A stretch of DNA of 64,000 nt. It comes from Drosophila persimilis (lineage: Eukaryota; Arthropoda; Insecta; Diptera; Drosophilidae). The DNA lies in contig NW_020825313.1 of assembly GCF_003286085.1 (NCBI RefSeq), forward strand, positions 1,736,001 through 1,800,000. Direction: 5' to 3'. This document shows, piece after piece, positions 20,704 to 32,307 of this stretch. The notes beneath the pieces were generated by a model. The model was not told the origin of the DNA and did no database searches. It saw only the letters and a program-made list of their open reading frames with translations. A program made the position numbers and the translations under genes. Each line of letters opens with the position of its first letter. Within the stretch, counting starts at the first letter, position 1.

Positions 20704-22189
20704 CCAACTGCAACTGATTAGAAAGTCTAGATGTTAGTTTGCCTGTGATGCAGAATCCAAAATGGCACGACATGGTATAAGTGCTCCATAACGATCTGTT
20801 ACATGGACGAGGGCAGTAGGTAGCAACACGTTCTGGCTAGGCTGAGACTTCTGGATCGAGGGGGGAGGGCTAGAACATCCGCTTGCTAGAAGCACAGTCG
20901 CGGCCTCTTGCTGGATCGATTCCTCGGTCGGTGAAGACGAAGATGAAGCACCAGTTCCCAATGGAATGTGGAGTAGCGTGTGATGTTTTGCTGGCAATGT
21001 CTGCAAAGTCCTGACCTGCACCTCTGCAATTCATGGCCTTTGTTGAGGCAGTTCAAACACAAGCGGCTCTTCTTTGCTTCTTTGTATCGTTCAAACGCAG
21101 AGAGATTCAGGAATGCCTGACATCTAGATATGTAATGCTCGGAGGAATTGTAATGGTTACATGTGGTGTTAGGAAGGTCGTTACTGGAGGTGATAAGGGT
21201 GACAGGTTTACTTTCTCCCACCTGCTGGCTAGGAATTGTTACCATAGCCGATCCCAAATTTTCCAGCATCCGACATCTTGCTTCCAAGAATGAGGCCATG
21301 CTTGACAACCGAGGCAATCCTGACGTCGGCAAGTTCTCTTCCCATTTCTCCTTGGTCTTGTGGTCCAATTTCGTGCCTATGATGAAGATCAGCAACCCAT
21401 CGGAAATCTCCTGCGGGGTCGCCAAGGTCTGAAGTGCACGCAAGTGAGAATTGATTTTGTCGCTGAGAGCGCGCAAGCCGATAGCCGAGCCCTTCTCCAC
21501 CCCTTGCAGCCCGAAAATAGCCTTGACGTGTGCCTGAAAATGTAACAGTTTATTATCGAATCGCAACATTAGTAAATTCAGCGCCTTGTCGTAATTCTCC
21601 TCAGAAAGCTCCAAGGAACAAATGGTATCCAGCGCAGCACCATCTAGACATCCACGAAGATATTGGAATTTTTCGATGATTGGTATACGATGGTCTTTGT
21701 GCACCATTGTCGAGAACATCGAGTGGAATTCTGGCCAATCCATGTAGTTCCCACCGAATCGCGGAAGCTGCAACTCGGGCATTCGAGAACGGCCTATACT
21801 ATTATAGGCGAACAACGACGAATTCCCCTCGAGAGTATGCCGAGCCGTTGAATTGGCAACATTTACCATGCGAGCAGCCATCAACTCCCGCGACAGCCTG
21901 GACCTAACTTTAACATAAACATTCGAAAAGTCCAGTCGGGCATCATGGGCTGCAGGAAATCCAGCCTTTCAAGGCTCTTTTGAGCGGCATCGAAATCCGC
22001 ATTCATTCGCTCGATTTGCTCTAAGCGAGCTTGAAGTTCTGCCTCATCTAACTCGGCAAGCTCTTCCTTGGTGAGAAAGCGATCCATGGCCTTTAGTTGG
22101 CGCGCGATGGACTCGGCCTTGTGCTTGTAGAAATCTACATCACTCGGCATTGCTGCGTTCGCGACATTGGTAGGCTCAGGTGCTGCCAT
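20704..22189 (-). pseudogene. BEL-C1 gag and protease start
   Basis: Minus strand, ATG at 22189 (MAAPEPTNVANAAMPSD). The N-terminal part has charged helices. A frameshift near 21950 breaks the frame; the central BEL Gag block LQLPRFGGNYMDWPEF follows, then FQYLRGCLDGAALDTI. Zinc knuckle residues read CNHYNSSEHYISRC and CLNCLNKGHELQRC. A second frameshift near 21000 leads to LVHVTDRYGALIPCRAILDS, the protease, cut by BEL-B1. Compared with BEL-C4, the frame break near 21950 is a small deletion (GGGCTGCAGG against GGGCTAATTGCAGG). The rest of the gene is at 13737-14580. Confidence 0.85.
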
Positions 22190-22567
22190 GTTGAGGTTTT
22201 AAAAGAGTCACTCAGCACGACCGAAAAAGACACCCTGTATACGTATAAACGTGGGAACCGAAAGCAAAGGGATTACAGCTAATGCCTTTAGCTGTGCGGC
22301 TGTGCGAGTTGTCCGATTCCGCTTTGTACTCCGCTTGTGTGTATTAGCAGCGAACTCAGCTGCACTGCCTACCGCACTGCACTGACCGAATTGTTGCGAC
22401 AGAGAAATTAATAGCCAGCACTGCGTGTATGTAGGTGTATGTAAATATGTTTTAGCACCGAATTGTGCTTAAACGCCGAAAATTTGCTAAGGCTAACGAA
22501 TGTCGATCGCGAACGATTATTAATTGACACTGCAACTCAGAGATCAGGTCGGGGTCACCAAATTTTA
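22190..22567 (-). other. BEL-C1 5' leader with primer-binding site
   Basis: On the minus strand, right after the 5' LTR and a short AT spacer, TGGTGACCCCGACCTGAT (22560-22543) matches the 3' end complement of tRNA-Trp at 17 of 18 positions. The remainder is untranslated leader. Confidence 0.7.
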
Positions 22568-22734
22568 TGTGGAGATAATGTTTTTTATCCCCAATCGGCC
22601 GACTAATTATTTCGAGTTAAATAAAACTCGGCGCAGAAATAAAATTACGATATGTTCTTTAATGCGTGACATCCAAATTGCAAGTGTGGCTTGCCTGCCC
22701 TTTACATTGCCGCTCCGATCGCTAAGCGCAGCTT
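22568..22734 (-). repeat. BEL-C1 5' LTR, truncated at base 167
   Basis: 167 bp identical in extent to LTR positions 13365-13531, then an abrupt switch to CR1-A 5' sequence. The same break is at 32307. Confidence 0.85.
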
Positions 22735-23000
22735 ACGACATATTGCCGTTCTCTTTCGTAGTGATCAGACGTGTTTTTGTTTTGCGCTCCTCATTTTTTC
22801 CTTTTGTTTTGAATAAACATCCGGTGTTTTCCTAACTAAATTCTAATTATACTTCCTAACCAGACAGCAATCTAGAAACCTATTCTATTACGCGAGTGCA
22901 TGCCTTTTGATTTGTGTTAAAACATTATTTAACTTTTTATTTTTCGTCGTCGGCTTGTGCTTGTGTTTGTGTTGTTGCAGTGAGTGAGTACGCATTACAT
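22735..23000 (+). mobile_element. CR1-A 5' end fragment
   Basis: 266 bp matching the start of CR1-A1 (32308-32573). It begins ACGACATATTGCCG and ends GTACGCATTACAT, where BEL-B integrase begins. It contains only the 5' untranslated part, which in non-LTR elements usually carries the internal promoter. Confidence 0.8.
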
Positions 23001-24145
23001 TATATTCGCCATTTGCATCTTCGGAACTATCACGCTGGACCTAAAGCCCTAGTCGCTCTCATTCGTTTGGAGTATTGGATCGTTAACGCCAGAGACTTGG
23101 GTCGTAGAATTGTTCGCTCCTGTGTACACTGCGTTCGCTACAGACCGAAGCTGCTACAACAACTCATGGGCTCATTACCGCCTACGCGACTCGCTCCGGC
23201 TCGACCCTTTGAACGCTGTGGAGTTGACTTTTGTGGACCCATCAACACATATCTACGCATTCGAGGAAAGGGACCTACAAAAGCATACATAGCCGTGTTC
23301 GTTTGCCTTCTCACCAAGGCCGTTCACATCGAAGTAGTCTCTGATTTGTCAACGAAGGCGTTCTTAAACGCATTGAAACGGATGGGAGGTCGTCGCAAGC
23401 TGCCGACAGACATCTTCTGCGATAATGCCACTAACTTTGTAGGGGCATCGAATCAACTGCAGGAACTAAAAAAGTTTATGTTTTTAAAGCAGACCCAAGA
23501 TGAAATCTATAAATTTTGCGCATCTGACTTTATTAATTTCCATTTTATTCCCCCCAGGGCACCTCATTTCGGAGGCCTTTGGGAAGCGGCAGTCAAGAGT
23601 GCAAAGGGGCTGTTAAATCGTACGCTGGCCAACACCAGGTTCACCTTCGAAGAGTTGAGCACTGTCGTCGTCGAGATAGAATCGATCCTCAACTCGCGCC
23701 CGCTATCGCCGCTTTCGTCAGACCCAAATGACTATAGCACTCTCACGGCTGGTCATCTCTTGGTTGGCGAATCATTGCGATCACTACCTGAAAGGTCCCT
23801 CGAGAATATCAAGCTGTCAAGTATGGACCGCTACGATGCGATTACGGCCGTCAAGCAACGGTTTTGGAAGCAATGGTCTGCTGACTATGTCAACGAATTG
23901 CGATCGCGCACGAAGTGGACAGCACCCTCAACGAACCTCACCGAGGGCACGTTGGTCATCATCCATAAGGACAACCTGCCACCGCTACGCTGGAAACTAG
24001 GCCGAGTGCAGTCTACTGTGCTTGGGAAGGATGGACTTGTACGGGTGGTGCACCTCCGCACTGCAAATGGAACATGTTGCAGGCCAATACACAAGTTGGC
24101 ACTTCTTCCGGTGGTTTGAAAGCAGTCCTTTCAATGGGGCCGGGA
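23001..24145 (+). pseudogene. BEL-B2, 3' fragment with open integrase
   Basis: The sequence enters BEL-B at the position equal to 19271 of copy 1 and runs to the polypurine tract. The integrase frame is open from the junction to TGA at 24117, with HHCC (RSCVHCVRYRPK) and the complete DDE triad (CGVDFCGP, CDNATNFVG, GGLWEAAVKS). The frame extends left into the CR1 fragment to a TGA at 22908 without an ATG (only GTG at 22914). The first ATG is at 23166 (MGSLPPTR), giving 317 residues that lack the zinc domain. It is the only BEL-B copy here with neither the B1 His deletion nor the B3 zinc-finger frameshift. Confidence 0.85.
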
Positions 24146-24442
24146 TGTTCGGTCAAACTCCTTTAAGGAACAAGTATTCAAATGACCCTCGTAAAATAGA
24201 GAGCCTACGCTCACTTTTTGTATTTACTCTCACCATAATTGTACTAAATTCACCACTGTATTCTCTCTCTTATGCCCAGTACTCAAGCACTAAGATTTGT
24301 AATAAATAGTTATTCCCTAATACTCAACTGGGTCGATCGACTTTTCTCTTTCTTGTATAGACTTTGATTCGTTTGCAGAAAAAACTAACACACCCCCATC
24401 CGTGAATTAACATTAATGCGGAAAACGCTCCGTGTACAAACA
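24146..24442 (+). repeat. BEL-B shared LTR (3' of B2, 5' of B3), mosaic
   Basis: 297 bp. Its left part carries 3'-LTR-type bases (CACCACTGTATTC, GGGTCG). Its end carries the 5'-LTR-type CCGTGTAC and leads into a primer site (24446-24462). This mosaic points to recombination between LTRs. Confidence 0.85.
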
Positions 24443-24885
24443 TTTTGGCGCCAACGTGGGGCATGTGTGTTATGTTAATTCTTCTGTGAACAATTAAACT
24501 AATCGCAATCTACAAAGGCAACAATTACAACATTCGCTCGTCTCGCAGCTGCAATCGAAAGTTCCGAAAACCGTATCAGAATTGTTCGTCTAGATCGCGG
24601 GATCGTTGTCCTCGCCTTGCTCTCGCCGTTCTCGCTTAATTTTATCATTCGCTTGTCACCCACAACGCATTCAACGGCGCTTGCATTCTCGGTTCGTTCG
24701 CTTTGCAGCTACCTGCTTTGGTCCATCGATCAACGCATTCTTTCTATTGGAATTCCACCGCTTCACTTTCGTTTTGCTTTCGTTGCCGCTGCTGGAACTT
24801 TTGCTTTTGCTTTCACCGTTGGATTTGTGCTCTAGCTGCTGCTGCTTGCTGCGTTTTTTGTTGTTGTTATTTTTGGAAGCTCTAG

Positions 24886-25713
24886 TTGACGACGCTCGAA
24901 GACTTAAAACGCCAACGGAGCAATATAAAACGAAATAAACCTCGGATCAAATCTGTGGTAGACGCTAAATCGGAAACCCCGATATGCAATGATGAGCTTC
25001 GCTATCGGTTGAACATCTTAGAAACGTATTTCAAGAATGTTTTAAATGTCCAAGCTAATATTGAAGACCTTAGTCCGAATGATGAAGGACGGGCAGATTT
25101 GGAGGATACATACATAGCAATCAAGCTAGCCATAAAGGAAAAAATGGGAGGAGATCTGAACGCCAGCATTGTTGCGCCGGACTACCACCCACCGCCAGTG
25201 AAGTCATCGTTACCAAGGTTGTCGCTACCCACTTTCGACGGAACATATGCAAACTATAAGAATTTTATTCACTCGTTCGAGCAAATTGTTGTGCGTGAGT
25301 CTGGATTGTCTAATATAGAAAAGTTTAATTATTTGCTGACCTGCCTGACGGGGCCGGCATTAGATACAATTCTGGCATTCCAGGTTACAAGCGAAAACTA
25401 TCCGAAGGCCCTAGCAAAACTCAAAAGCCGTTTTGATAATCCTACTCTTATATTTTTAGAAGGTATTGAGGCATTGTTTGCACTACAACCTGTGGAAAGG
25501 TCAAACAGTCAGCAGCTTCACAGTCAGGCATCCGCTATATTAAGCTCGCTGGAGTCCATCGGCAAACCTGAGAACATTGTTCACGCTATGGTTATATATA
25601 TTATAATGGAAAAGTGTGATCAGCAAACTCGGAACAAGTGGAAGGAATCGCAGGACTACAAAACTCTGCCAACCTGGCTAGCATGCACACAGCTTTTGGA
25701 ACGCCACTGTTAG
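24886..25713 (+). pseudogene. BEL-B3 gag
   Basis: Same as the BEL-B1 gag, including TTG in place of an initiating ATG and the TAG stop at 25711-25713. The LPRLSLPTFDGTYANYKNF signature is intact. No additional lesion seen. Confidence 0.85.
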
Positions 25714-26880
25714 TTTCTCCATTCGTCTGGAAACTCGGCTGCTACTTCGTCACAACGAAAGGCTGAATCCAATAAGTTAAATCGTCATTCTAATCACCAA
25801 ATAAACTCGTCGTTTGCTATCACTAATCCGTCTTGTACACTTTGTTCTAGTTCTGGCCATAAGATCTCTAATTGCGCTCAGTTCAAGGCTATGAACAGCA
25901 ACCAACGGTACGACAATGCAAAACGCCTCGGTCTCTGCATCAATTGTCTTGGAAATGGTCATAGAGTGGCGCAATGTTCATCGACTCATCGTTTCCGATC
26001 CTGTAATCGGAATCATCATTCATCTTTGCATCACTCTCAGCCGCAACAGCCACCCCAATCATCAGCAGGACAATCTTCAACTACTGAACCGGTATTCCGA
26101 CCAGCGCAACCCTCCTGGCAAACGGCTCATCAAGCTGCTTCACACTCTCATATGGAGATCGCAGCAGATGATCAAATTTTGTTGGCAACAGCTATGGTTT
26201 TGGTAAAGGATGCCACAGGTGAATACAAACTCGGTAGAGCGTTGCTTGATTCATGTTCTCAGGTTAATTTTGTCACCGAAACCTTTGCACAAAAGCTTCG
26301 CCTTCGTCGTGAAAAACACCACATTGGAATTCGCAGTATAGGAGACTCCCTTACTAGTTTGAAGGCTCGTACGACTACCTCTATTAAGTCACGTACTTCC
26401 GGCTATCAGCTCACTCTCCAGTTTGGAATCACATCCCATATTGCCTACCAGCCAGATAGTGAGATCGACATATCGAATTGGAACTTACCAGCTAACACTC
26501 CATTGGCTGACGAATCGTTCTATAGGACTAAACGTATTGATTTGTTACTGGGGACCGAAGCCTTCTATGGAGCTCTAGCTGTTGGCCAGATTCGCATTGG
26601 TCCAAATCTTCCCACTTTGCAGAAGACTCTTTTTGGTTGGGTTGTTGCTGGGAGGTACCAGCGGCAATATAACAGACAGCCACCATTGTGCTTGGCGACT
26701 GTAGAAGAGTCGATCGACAAGAATTTGCAGCAATTATGGAAAGTGGACTCATTTGTCGATCCAAGCGCTAGAATGCTCCCAAATCATCGTCGCTGTGAGG
26801 ACCATTTCAGGGACACAACACATCAGGATGCCAGTGGGCGGATTGTCGTTCGCTTGCCATTTCAAGAAGATCCAAGTTGA
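25714..26880 (+). pseudogene. BEL-B3 zinc knuckle and protease
   Basis: Equal to 16149-17315 apart from a few substitutions (for example CCACCCCAATC for CCACTCCAATC). CCHC knuckles and the ALLDSCSQVNF protease site are present. TGA at 26878-26880 is shared with B1. Confidence 0.85.
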
Positions 26881-28407
26881 CTTGGAAGTTCCTTCGACAT
26901 AGCTCGAACTCGATTTTTTGCCATTGAGAGACGTCTCGCTCGTCTACCGGAAATTCGCTCACAGTATATCTCGTTCATGCAGGAATATGAAAGTCTCGGC
27001 CATATGTCCCTCGTACTGAATCCTAACTTGGAAGAACCGCATTATTATATACCCCACCATTTCGTTCTGAAACCAAGCAGTACCTCGACGAAGCTCAGAG
27101 TTGTCTTTGACGCCTCTTGCCGTACAACATCTCAAAGGTCACTTAACGATCTACTTTTAGTCGGCCCTACCATTCAGGATGAGTTGTACTTGCAATTGCT
27201 GCGGTTCCGCATGCATAGGTTCGGCATCACAGCCGACGTCACAAAAATGTACAGGCAGGTACTTGTGAGTGAGAAGGATAGAAAATTCCAGTACATTTTG
27301 TGGCGAGCATCTCCAAATACGGATCTTGAAACCTACCAACTCAATACAGTGACATATGGGACTGCGTCTGCCCCATTTCTCGCAACTCGTAGTTTGCATT
27401 ACTTGGCTGAGGATTGTAAGGATGCATGGCCATTAGGGGCTGCTGCTGTTAAAACTGCATTTTATGTTGATGACCTTTTGTGTGGGGCTGATGATATAGA
27501 TACACTCTTCAAACTAAAAACTGAAATCACATCAACTCTCGCTCGTGGTCAGTTTCCATTATGCAAGTGGCATTCAAATCATCCAGGCGTGATGGAAGAC
27601 GAATCTACCAAGGAATTAAACATTTCAGAAAACTCAGTCAGCAGCACACTCGGCGTAACTTGGCATCAACGAAGTGATGCATTTAGTTTCACATTTAATC
27701 CAAAGGAAGTCTATCCCACTACCACAAAACGAACAATTTTGTCTACTGCGTCGTCGCTATTCGATCCAATCGGTCTGCTATCACCGTTAGTCATTGTCAC
27801 TAAGATCATTCTTCAGGAGTTGTGGCTTTTGAAACTCGACTGGGACGAGTCTGTCCCCCAGAATTTAAGCCACGCATGGAGCAAGTGTTTGGAATCGCTG
27901 AATTCACTGTCGTCACTAGCGGTACCTCGTTTTTGTTTGCAGCCTGATACTAGGAGCATTCAAATACATGGATTTTGCGACGCATCGATTCGGGCATACG
28001 GCTGCTGTGTTTATGTGCGCACGGAGAATTCGCTTGGACAGGTCACAGAGAAATTGTTCACTTCTAAGTCTAGAGTAGCACCAGTGAAGAAACAGTCTCT
28101 TCCGAAGCTTGAACTATGGGGCGCACATCTACTTTCTCAGTTGTATAACAAAGTCAAGGCCATATTCAGTAAACACACTATCACATCTTATTTTTGGAGC
28201 GACTCACAGCTCGTATTGAATTGGCTGCAACAACACTCAGTCACCTTATCGACCTTGGTTGGAAATCGAGTGTCCGATATTCAGGATTTAACGTCTGATG
28301 GAAAATGGCGCTATGTGCCAACACATCAAAACCCTGCTGATATTCTGTCGCGAGGCTGTAACGTGAGCGAGTTTAAGTCTCCATGGTTTTCGGGTCCTAC
28401 TTTCTAG
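26881..28407 (+). pseudogene. BEL-B3 reverse transcriptase and RNase H
   Basis: Same motifs as B1 (DVTKMYRQV, FYVDDLLCG, GFCDAS, WSDSQLVL, NPADILSRG), all catalytic residues kept. Two amino-acid differences from B1 are visible: VRTENS for VHTENS and TLVGNR for TFVGNR. The frame ends at 28405-28407 by the shared one-base shift. Confidence 0.88.
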
Positions 28408-28739
28408 TCGAAGATTCACTAAACTGGCCCGCCACTGGTGGAAAACTTGATATTGACATGGACGTGGTTAACTCGGAGAATCGGAAAAGTTTGTTTGCTG
28501 CCGTACACGAGACAAATAATATCCTCAACATCGTCGACAATATCAGCTCGTACACTCACAGTCTGCGTCTCATTCCTTGGATGATTAGGTTCATAAGGAG
28601 ATGTCGGAAGCAATCGACGTTTACCACAACCTCACCGACGCCAGATGAACTTCGTTTTGCTTCACATTGCCTTATTTGGAACATTCAACAAACTCAATTT
28701 GTAGAGTACATCCGTTTACTTCAGAAGCAAAAACCATGA
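28383..28739 (+). pseudogene. BEL-B3 connector
   Basis: Same as 18818-19174 with one substitution (QTQFVEY for QTHFVEY). Ends at the shared TGA 28737-28739. Confidence 0.8.
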
Positions 28740-29956
28740 AAAAGCAGCTTAAAGTTTCTTACTCTCTTTTTAGAAGTCGTGAACGGTCAAAAACATCCGT
28801 TGCTGCTGCCTAGTCAGTCCAAATTTGTATGGAACTATATTCGCCATTTGCATCTTCGGAACTATCACGCTGGACCTAAAGCCCTAGTCGCTCTCATTCG
28901 TTTGGAGTATTGGATCGTTAACGCCAGAGACTTGGCACGTAGAATTGTTCGCTACACTGTGTACACTGCGTTCGCTACAGACCAAAGCTGCTACAACAAC
29001 TCATGGGCTCATTACCGCCTACGCGACTCGCTCCGGCTCGACCCTTTGAACGCTGTGGAGTTGACTTTTGTGGACCCATCAACACATATCTACGCATTCG
29101 AGGAAAGGGACCTACAAAAGCATACATAGCCGTGTTCGTTTGCCTTCTCACCAAGGCCGTTCACATCGAAGTAGTCTCTGATTTGTCAACGAAGGCGTTC
29201 TTAAACGCATTGAAACGGATGGGAGGTCGTCGCAAGCTGCCGACAGACATCTTCTGCGATAATGCCACTAACTTTGTAGGGGCATCGAATCAACTGCAGG
29301 AACTAAAAAAGTTTATGTTTTTAAAGCAGACCCAAGATGAAATCTATAAATTTTGCGCATCTGACTTTATTAATTTCCATTTTATTCCCCCCAGGGCACC
29401 TCATTTCGGAGGTCTTTGGGAAGCGGCAGTCAAGAGTGCAAAGGGGCTGTTAAATCGTACGCTGGCCAACACCAGGTTCACCTTCGAAGAGTTGAGCACT
29501 GTCGTCGTCGAGATAGAATCGATCCTCAACTCGCGCCCGCTATCGCCGCTTTCGTCAGACCCAAATGACTATAGCACTCTCACGGCTGGTCATCTCTTGG
29601 TTGGCGAATCATTGCGATCACTACCTGAAAGGTCCCTCGAGAATATCAAGCTGTCAAGTATGGACCGCTACGATACGATTACGGCCGTCAAGCAACGGTT
29701 TTGGAAGCAATGGTCTGCTGACTATGTCAACGAATTGCGATCGCGCACGAAGTGGACAGCACCCTCAACGAACCTCACCGAGGGCACGTTGGTCATCATC
29801 CATAAGGACAACCTGCCACCGCTACGCTGGAAACTAGGCCGAGTGCAGTCTACTGTGCTTGGGAAGGATGGACTTGTACGGGTGGTGCACCTCCGCACTG
29901 CAAATGGAACATGTTGCAGGCCAATACACAAGTTGGCACTTCTTCCGGTGGTTTGA
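28740..29956 (+). pseudogene. BEL-B3 integrase
   Basis: As in B1, but a two-base gain near 28953 (CGCTACACTGTG in place of CGCTCCTGTG) shifts the frame and destroys the Cys pair of the HHCC zinc domain. From ATG 29003 the core and C-terminus are open for 317 codons with the DDE triad intact (GVDFCGP, CDNATNFVG, GGLWEAAVK). The His codon missing in B1 is present. Confidence 0.87.
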
Positions 29957-29982
29957 AAGCAGTCCTTTCAATGGGGCCGGGA

Positions 29983-30279
29983 TGTTCGGTCAAACTCCTT
30001 TAAGGAACAAGTATTCAAATGACCCTCGTAAAATAGAGAGCCTACGCTCACTTTTTGTATTTACTCTCACCATAATTGTACTAAATTCACCACTGTATTC
30101 TCTCTCTTATGCCCAGTACTCAAGCACTAAGATTTGTAATAAATAGTTATTCCCTAATACTCAACTGGGTCGATCGACTTTTCTCTTTCTTGTATAGACT
30201 TTGATTCGTTTGCAGAAAAAACTAACACACCCCCATCCGTGAATTAACATTAATGCGGAAAACGCTCCGTTTACAAACA
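29983..30279 (+). repeat. BEL-B3 3' LTR
   Basis: 297 bp, 3' type (CACCACTGTATTCTCTCTC, GGGTCG, CCGTTTAC), followed by CCAAC at 30280-30284 and BEL-C2 sequence. Confidence 0.9.
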
Positions 30280-31762
30280 CCAACTGCAACTGATTAGCAA
30301 GTCTAGATGTTAGTTTGCCTGTGATGCAGAATCCAAAATGGCACGACATGGTATAAGTGCTCCATAACGATCTGTTACATGGACGAGGGCAGTAGGTAGC
30401 AACACGTTCTGGCTAGGCTGAGACTTCTGGATCGAGGGGGGAGGGCTAGAACATCCGCTTGCTAGAAGCACAGTCGCGGCCTCTTGCTGGATCGATTCCT
30501 CGGTCGGTGAAGACGAAGATGAAGCACCAGTTCCCAATGGAATGTGGAGTAGCGTGTGATGTTTTGCTGGCAATGTCTGCAAAGTCCTGACCTGCACCTC
30601 TGCAATTCATGGCCTTTGTTGAGGCAGTTCAAACACAAGCGGCTCTTCTTTGCTTCTTTGTATCGTTCAAACGCAGAGAGATTCAGGAATGCCTGACATC
30701 TAGATATGTAATGCTCGGAGGAATTGTAATGGTTACATGTGGTGTTAGGAAGGTCGTTACTGGAGGTGATAAGGGTGACAGGTTTACTTTCTCCCACCTG
30801 CTGGCTAGGAATTGTTACCATAGCCGATCCCAAATTTTCCAGCATCCGACATCTTGCTTCCAAGAATGAGGCCATGCTTGACAACCGAGGCAATCCTGAC
30901 GTCGGCAAGTTCTCTTCCCATTTCTCCTTGGTCTTGTGGTCCAATTTCGTGCCTATGATGAAGATCAGCAACCCATCGGAAATCTCCTGCGGGGTCGCCA
31001 AGGTCTGAAGTGCACGCAAGTGAGAATTGATTTTGTCGCTGAGAGCGCGCAAGCCGATAGCCGAGCCCTTCTCCACCCCTTGCAGCCCGAAAATAGCCTT
31101 GACGTGTGCCTGAAAATGTAACAGTTTATTATCGAATCGCAACATTAGTAAATTCAGCGCCTTGTCGTAATTCTCCTCAGAAAGCTCCAAGGAACAAATG
31201 GTATCCAGCGCAGCACCATCTAGACATCCACGAAGATATTGGAATTTTTCGATGATTGGTATACGATGGTCTTTGTGCACCATTGTCGAGAACATCGAGT
31301 GGAATTCTGGCCAATCCATGTAGTTCCCACCGAATCGCGGAAGCTGCAACTCGGGCATTCGAGAACGGCCTATACTAGTATAGGCGAACAACGACGAATT
31401 CTCCTCGAGAGTATGCCGAGCCGTTGAATTGGCAACATTAGCCGTGCGAGCAGCCATCAACTCCCGCGACAGCCTGGACCTAACCTTCACATAAACATTC
31501 GAAAAGTCCAGTCGGGCATCATGGGGGCTAACTGCAGGAGATCAAGGCTCGTTTGAGCGGCATCGAAATCCGCATTAATTCACTCGATTTGCTCTAAGCG
31601 AGCTTGAAGTTCTGCCTCATCTAACTCGGCAAGCTCTTCTTTGGTGAGAAAGCGATCCATGGCCTTTAGTTGGCGCGCAATGGACTCGGCCTTGTGCTTG
31701 TAGAAATCTACATCACTCGGCATTGCTGCGTTCGCGACATTGGTAGGCTCAGGTGCTGCCAT
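30280..31762 (-). pseudogene. BEL-C2 gag and protease start
   Basis: Minus strand, ATG at 31762. It duplicates BEL-C1 20704-22189 with its own differences: the break near 31530 is larger, with TGA at 31580-31582 (minus) shortening the first frame to 60 codons. Then KVRSRLSRELMAARTANVAN and the Gag core follow to the zinc knuckle CLNCLNKGHELQRC, and the frameshift before the protease is shared with C1. The protease part LIPCRAILDSASQAN is cut by BEL-B3 at the same place as in C1. Confidence 0.83.
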
Positions 31763-32140
31763 GTTGAGGTTTTAAAAGAGTCACTCAGCACGACCGAAAA
31801 AGACACCCTGTATACGTATAAACGTGGGAACCGAAAGCAAAGGGATTACAGCTAATGCCTTTAGCTGTGCGGCTGTGCGAGCTGTCCGATTCCGCTTTGT
31901 ACTCCGCTTGTGTGTATTAGCAGCGAACTCAGCTGCACTGCCTACCGCACTGCACTGACCGAATTGTTGCGACAGAGAAATTAATAGCCAGCACTGCGTG
32001 TATGTAGGTGTATGTAAATATGTTTTAGCACCGAATTGTGCTTAAACGCCGAAAATTTGCTAAGGCTAACGAATGTCGATCGCGAACGATTATTAATTGA
32101 CACTGCAACTCAGAGATCAGGTCGGGGTCACCAAATTTTA
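31763..32140 (-). other. BEL-C2 5' leader and primer site
   Basis: Equivalent of 22190-22567. The tRNA-Trp-type primer site reads TGGTGACCCCGACCTGAT on the minus strand and ends at about 32133. Confidence 0.7.
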
Positions 32141-32307
32141 TGTGGAGATAATGTTTTTTATCCCCAATCGGCCGACTAATTATTTCGAGTTAAATAAAAC
32201 TCGGCGCAGAAATAAAATTACGATATGTTCTTTAATGCGTGACATCCAAATTGCAAGTGTGGCTTGCCTGCCCTTTACATTGCCGCTCCGATCGCTAAGC
32301 GCAGCTT
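32141..32307 (-). repeat. BEL-C2 5' LTR, truncated at base 167
   Basis: Same 167-bp truncation and same switch to CR1-A as at 22734, showing that the junction was duplicated. Confidence 0.85.

Larger units (their letters stand above)
24146..30279 (+). mobile_element. BEL-B copy 3, full-length
   Basis: Near-identical duplicate of BEL-B1 at a shift of 9,565 bp: shared LTR, primer site, leader, gag, protease, RT/RNase H, connector, integrase and 3' LTR, then the same CCAAC and BEL-C sequence. It carries all four frame breaks of B1 at the same sites (25711, 26878, near 28405, 28737). It is therefore a DNA-level duplicate, not a new insertion. Confidence 0.9.

Noticed and set aside
21033-21907. 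Several plus-strand frames opposite BEL-C gag
   Set aside because: Antisense shadows of the real minus-strand gag; the same shadows recur at all BEL-C copies.
22914-24119. A 401-residue CR1-BEL fusion protein
   Set aside because: The frame is open but its first codon is GTG. Without an ATG upstream of 23166, I do not call a fusion gene; only the fused locus is reported as a finding.
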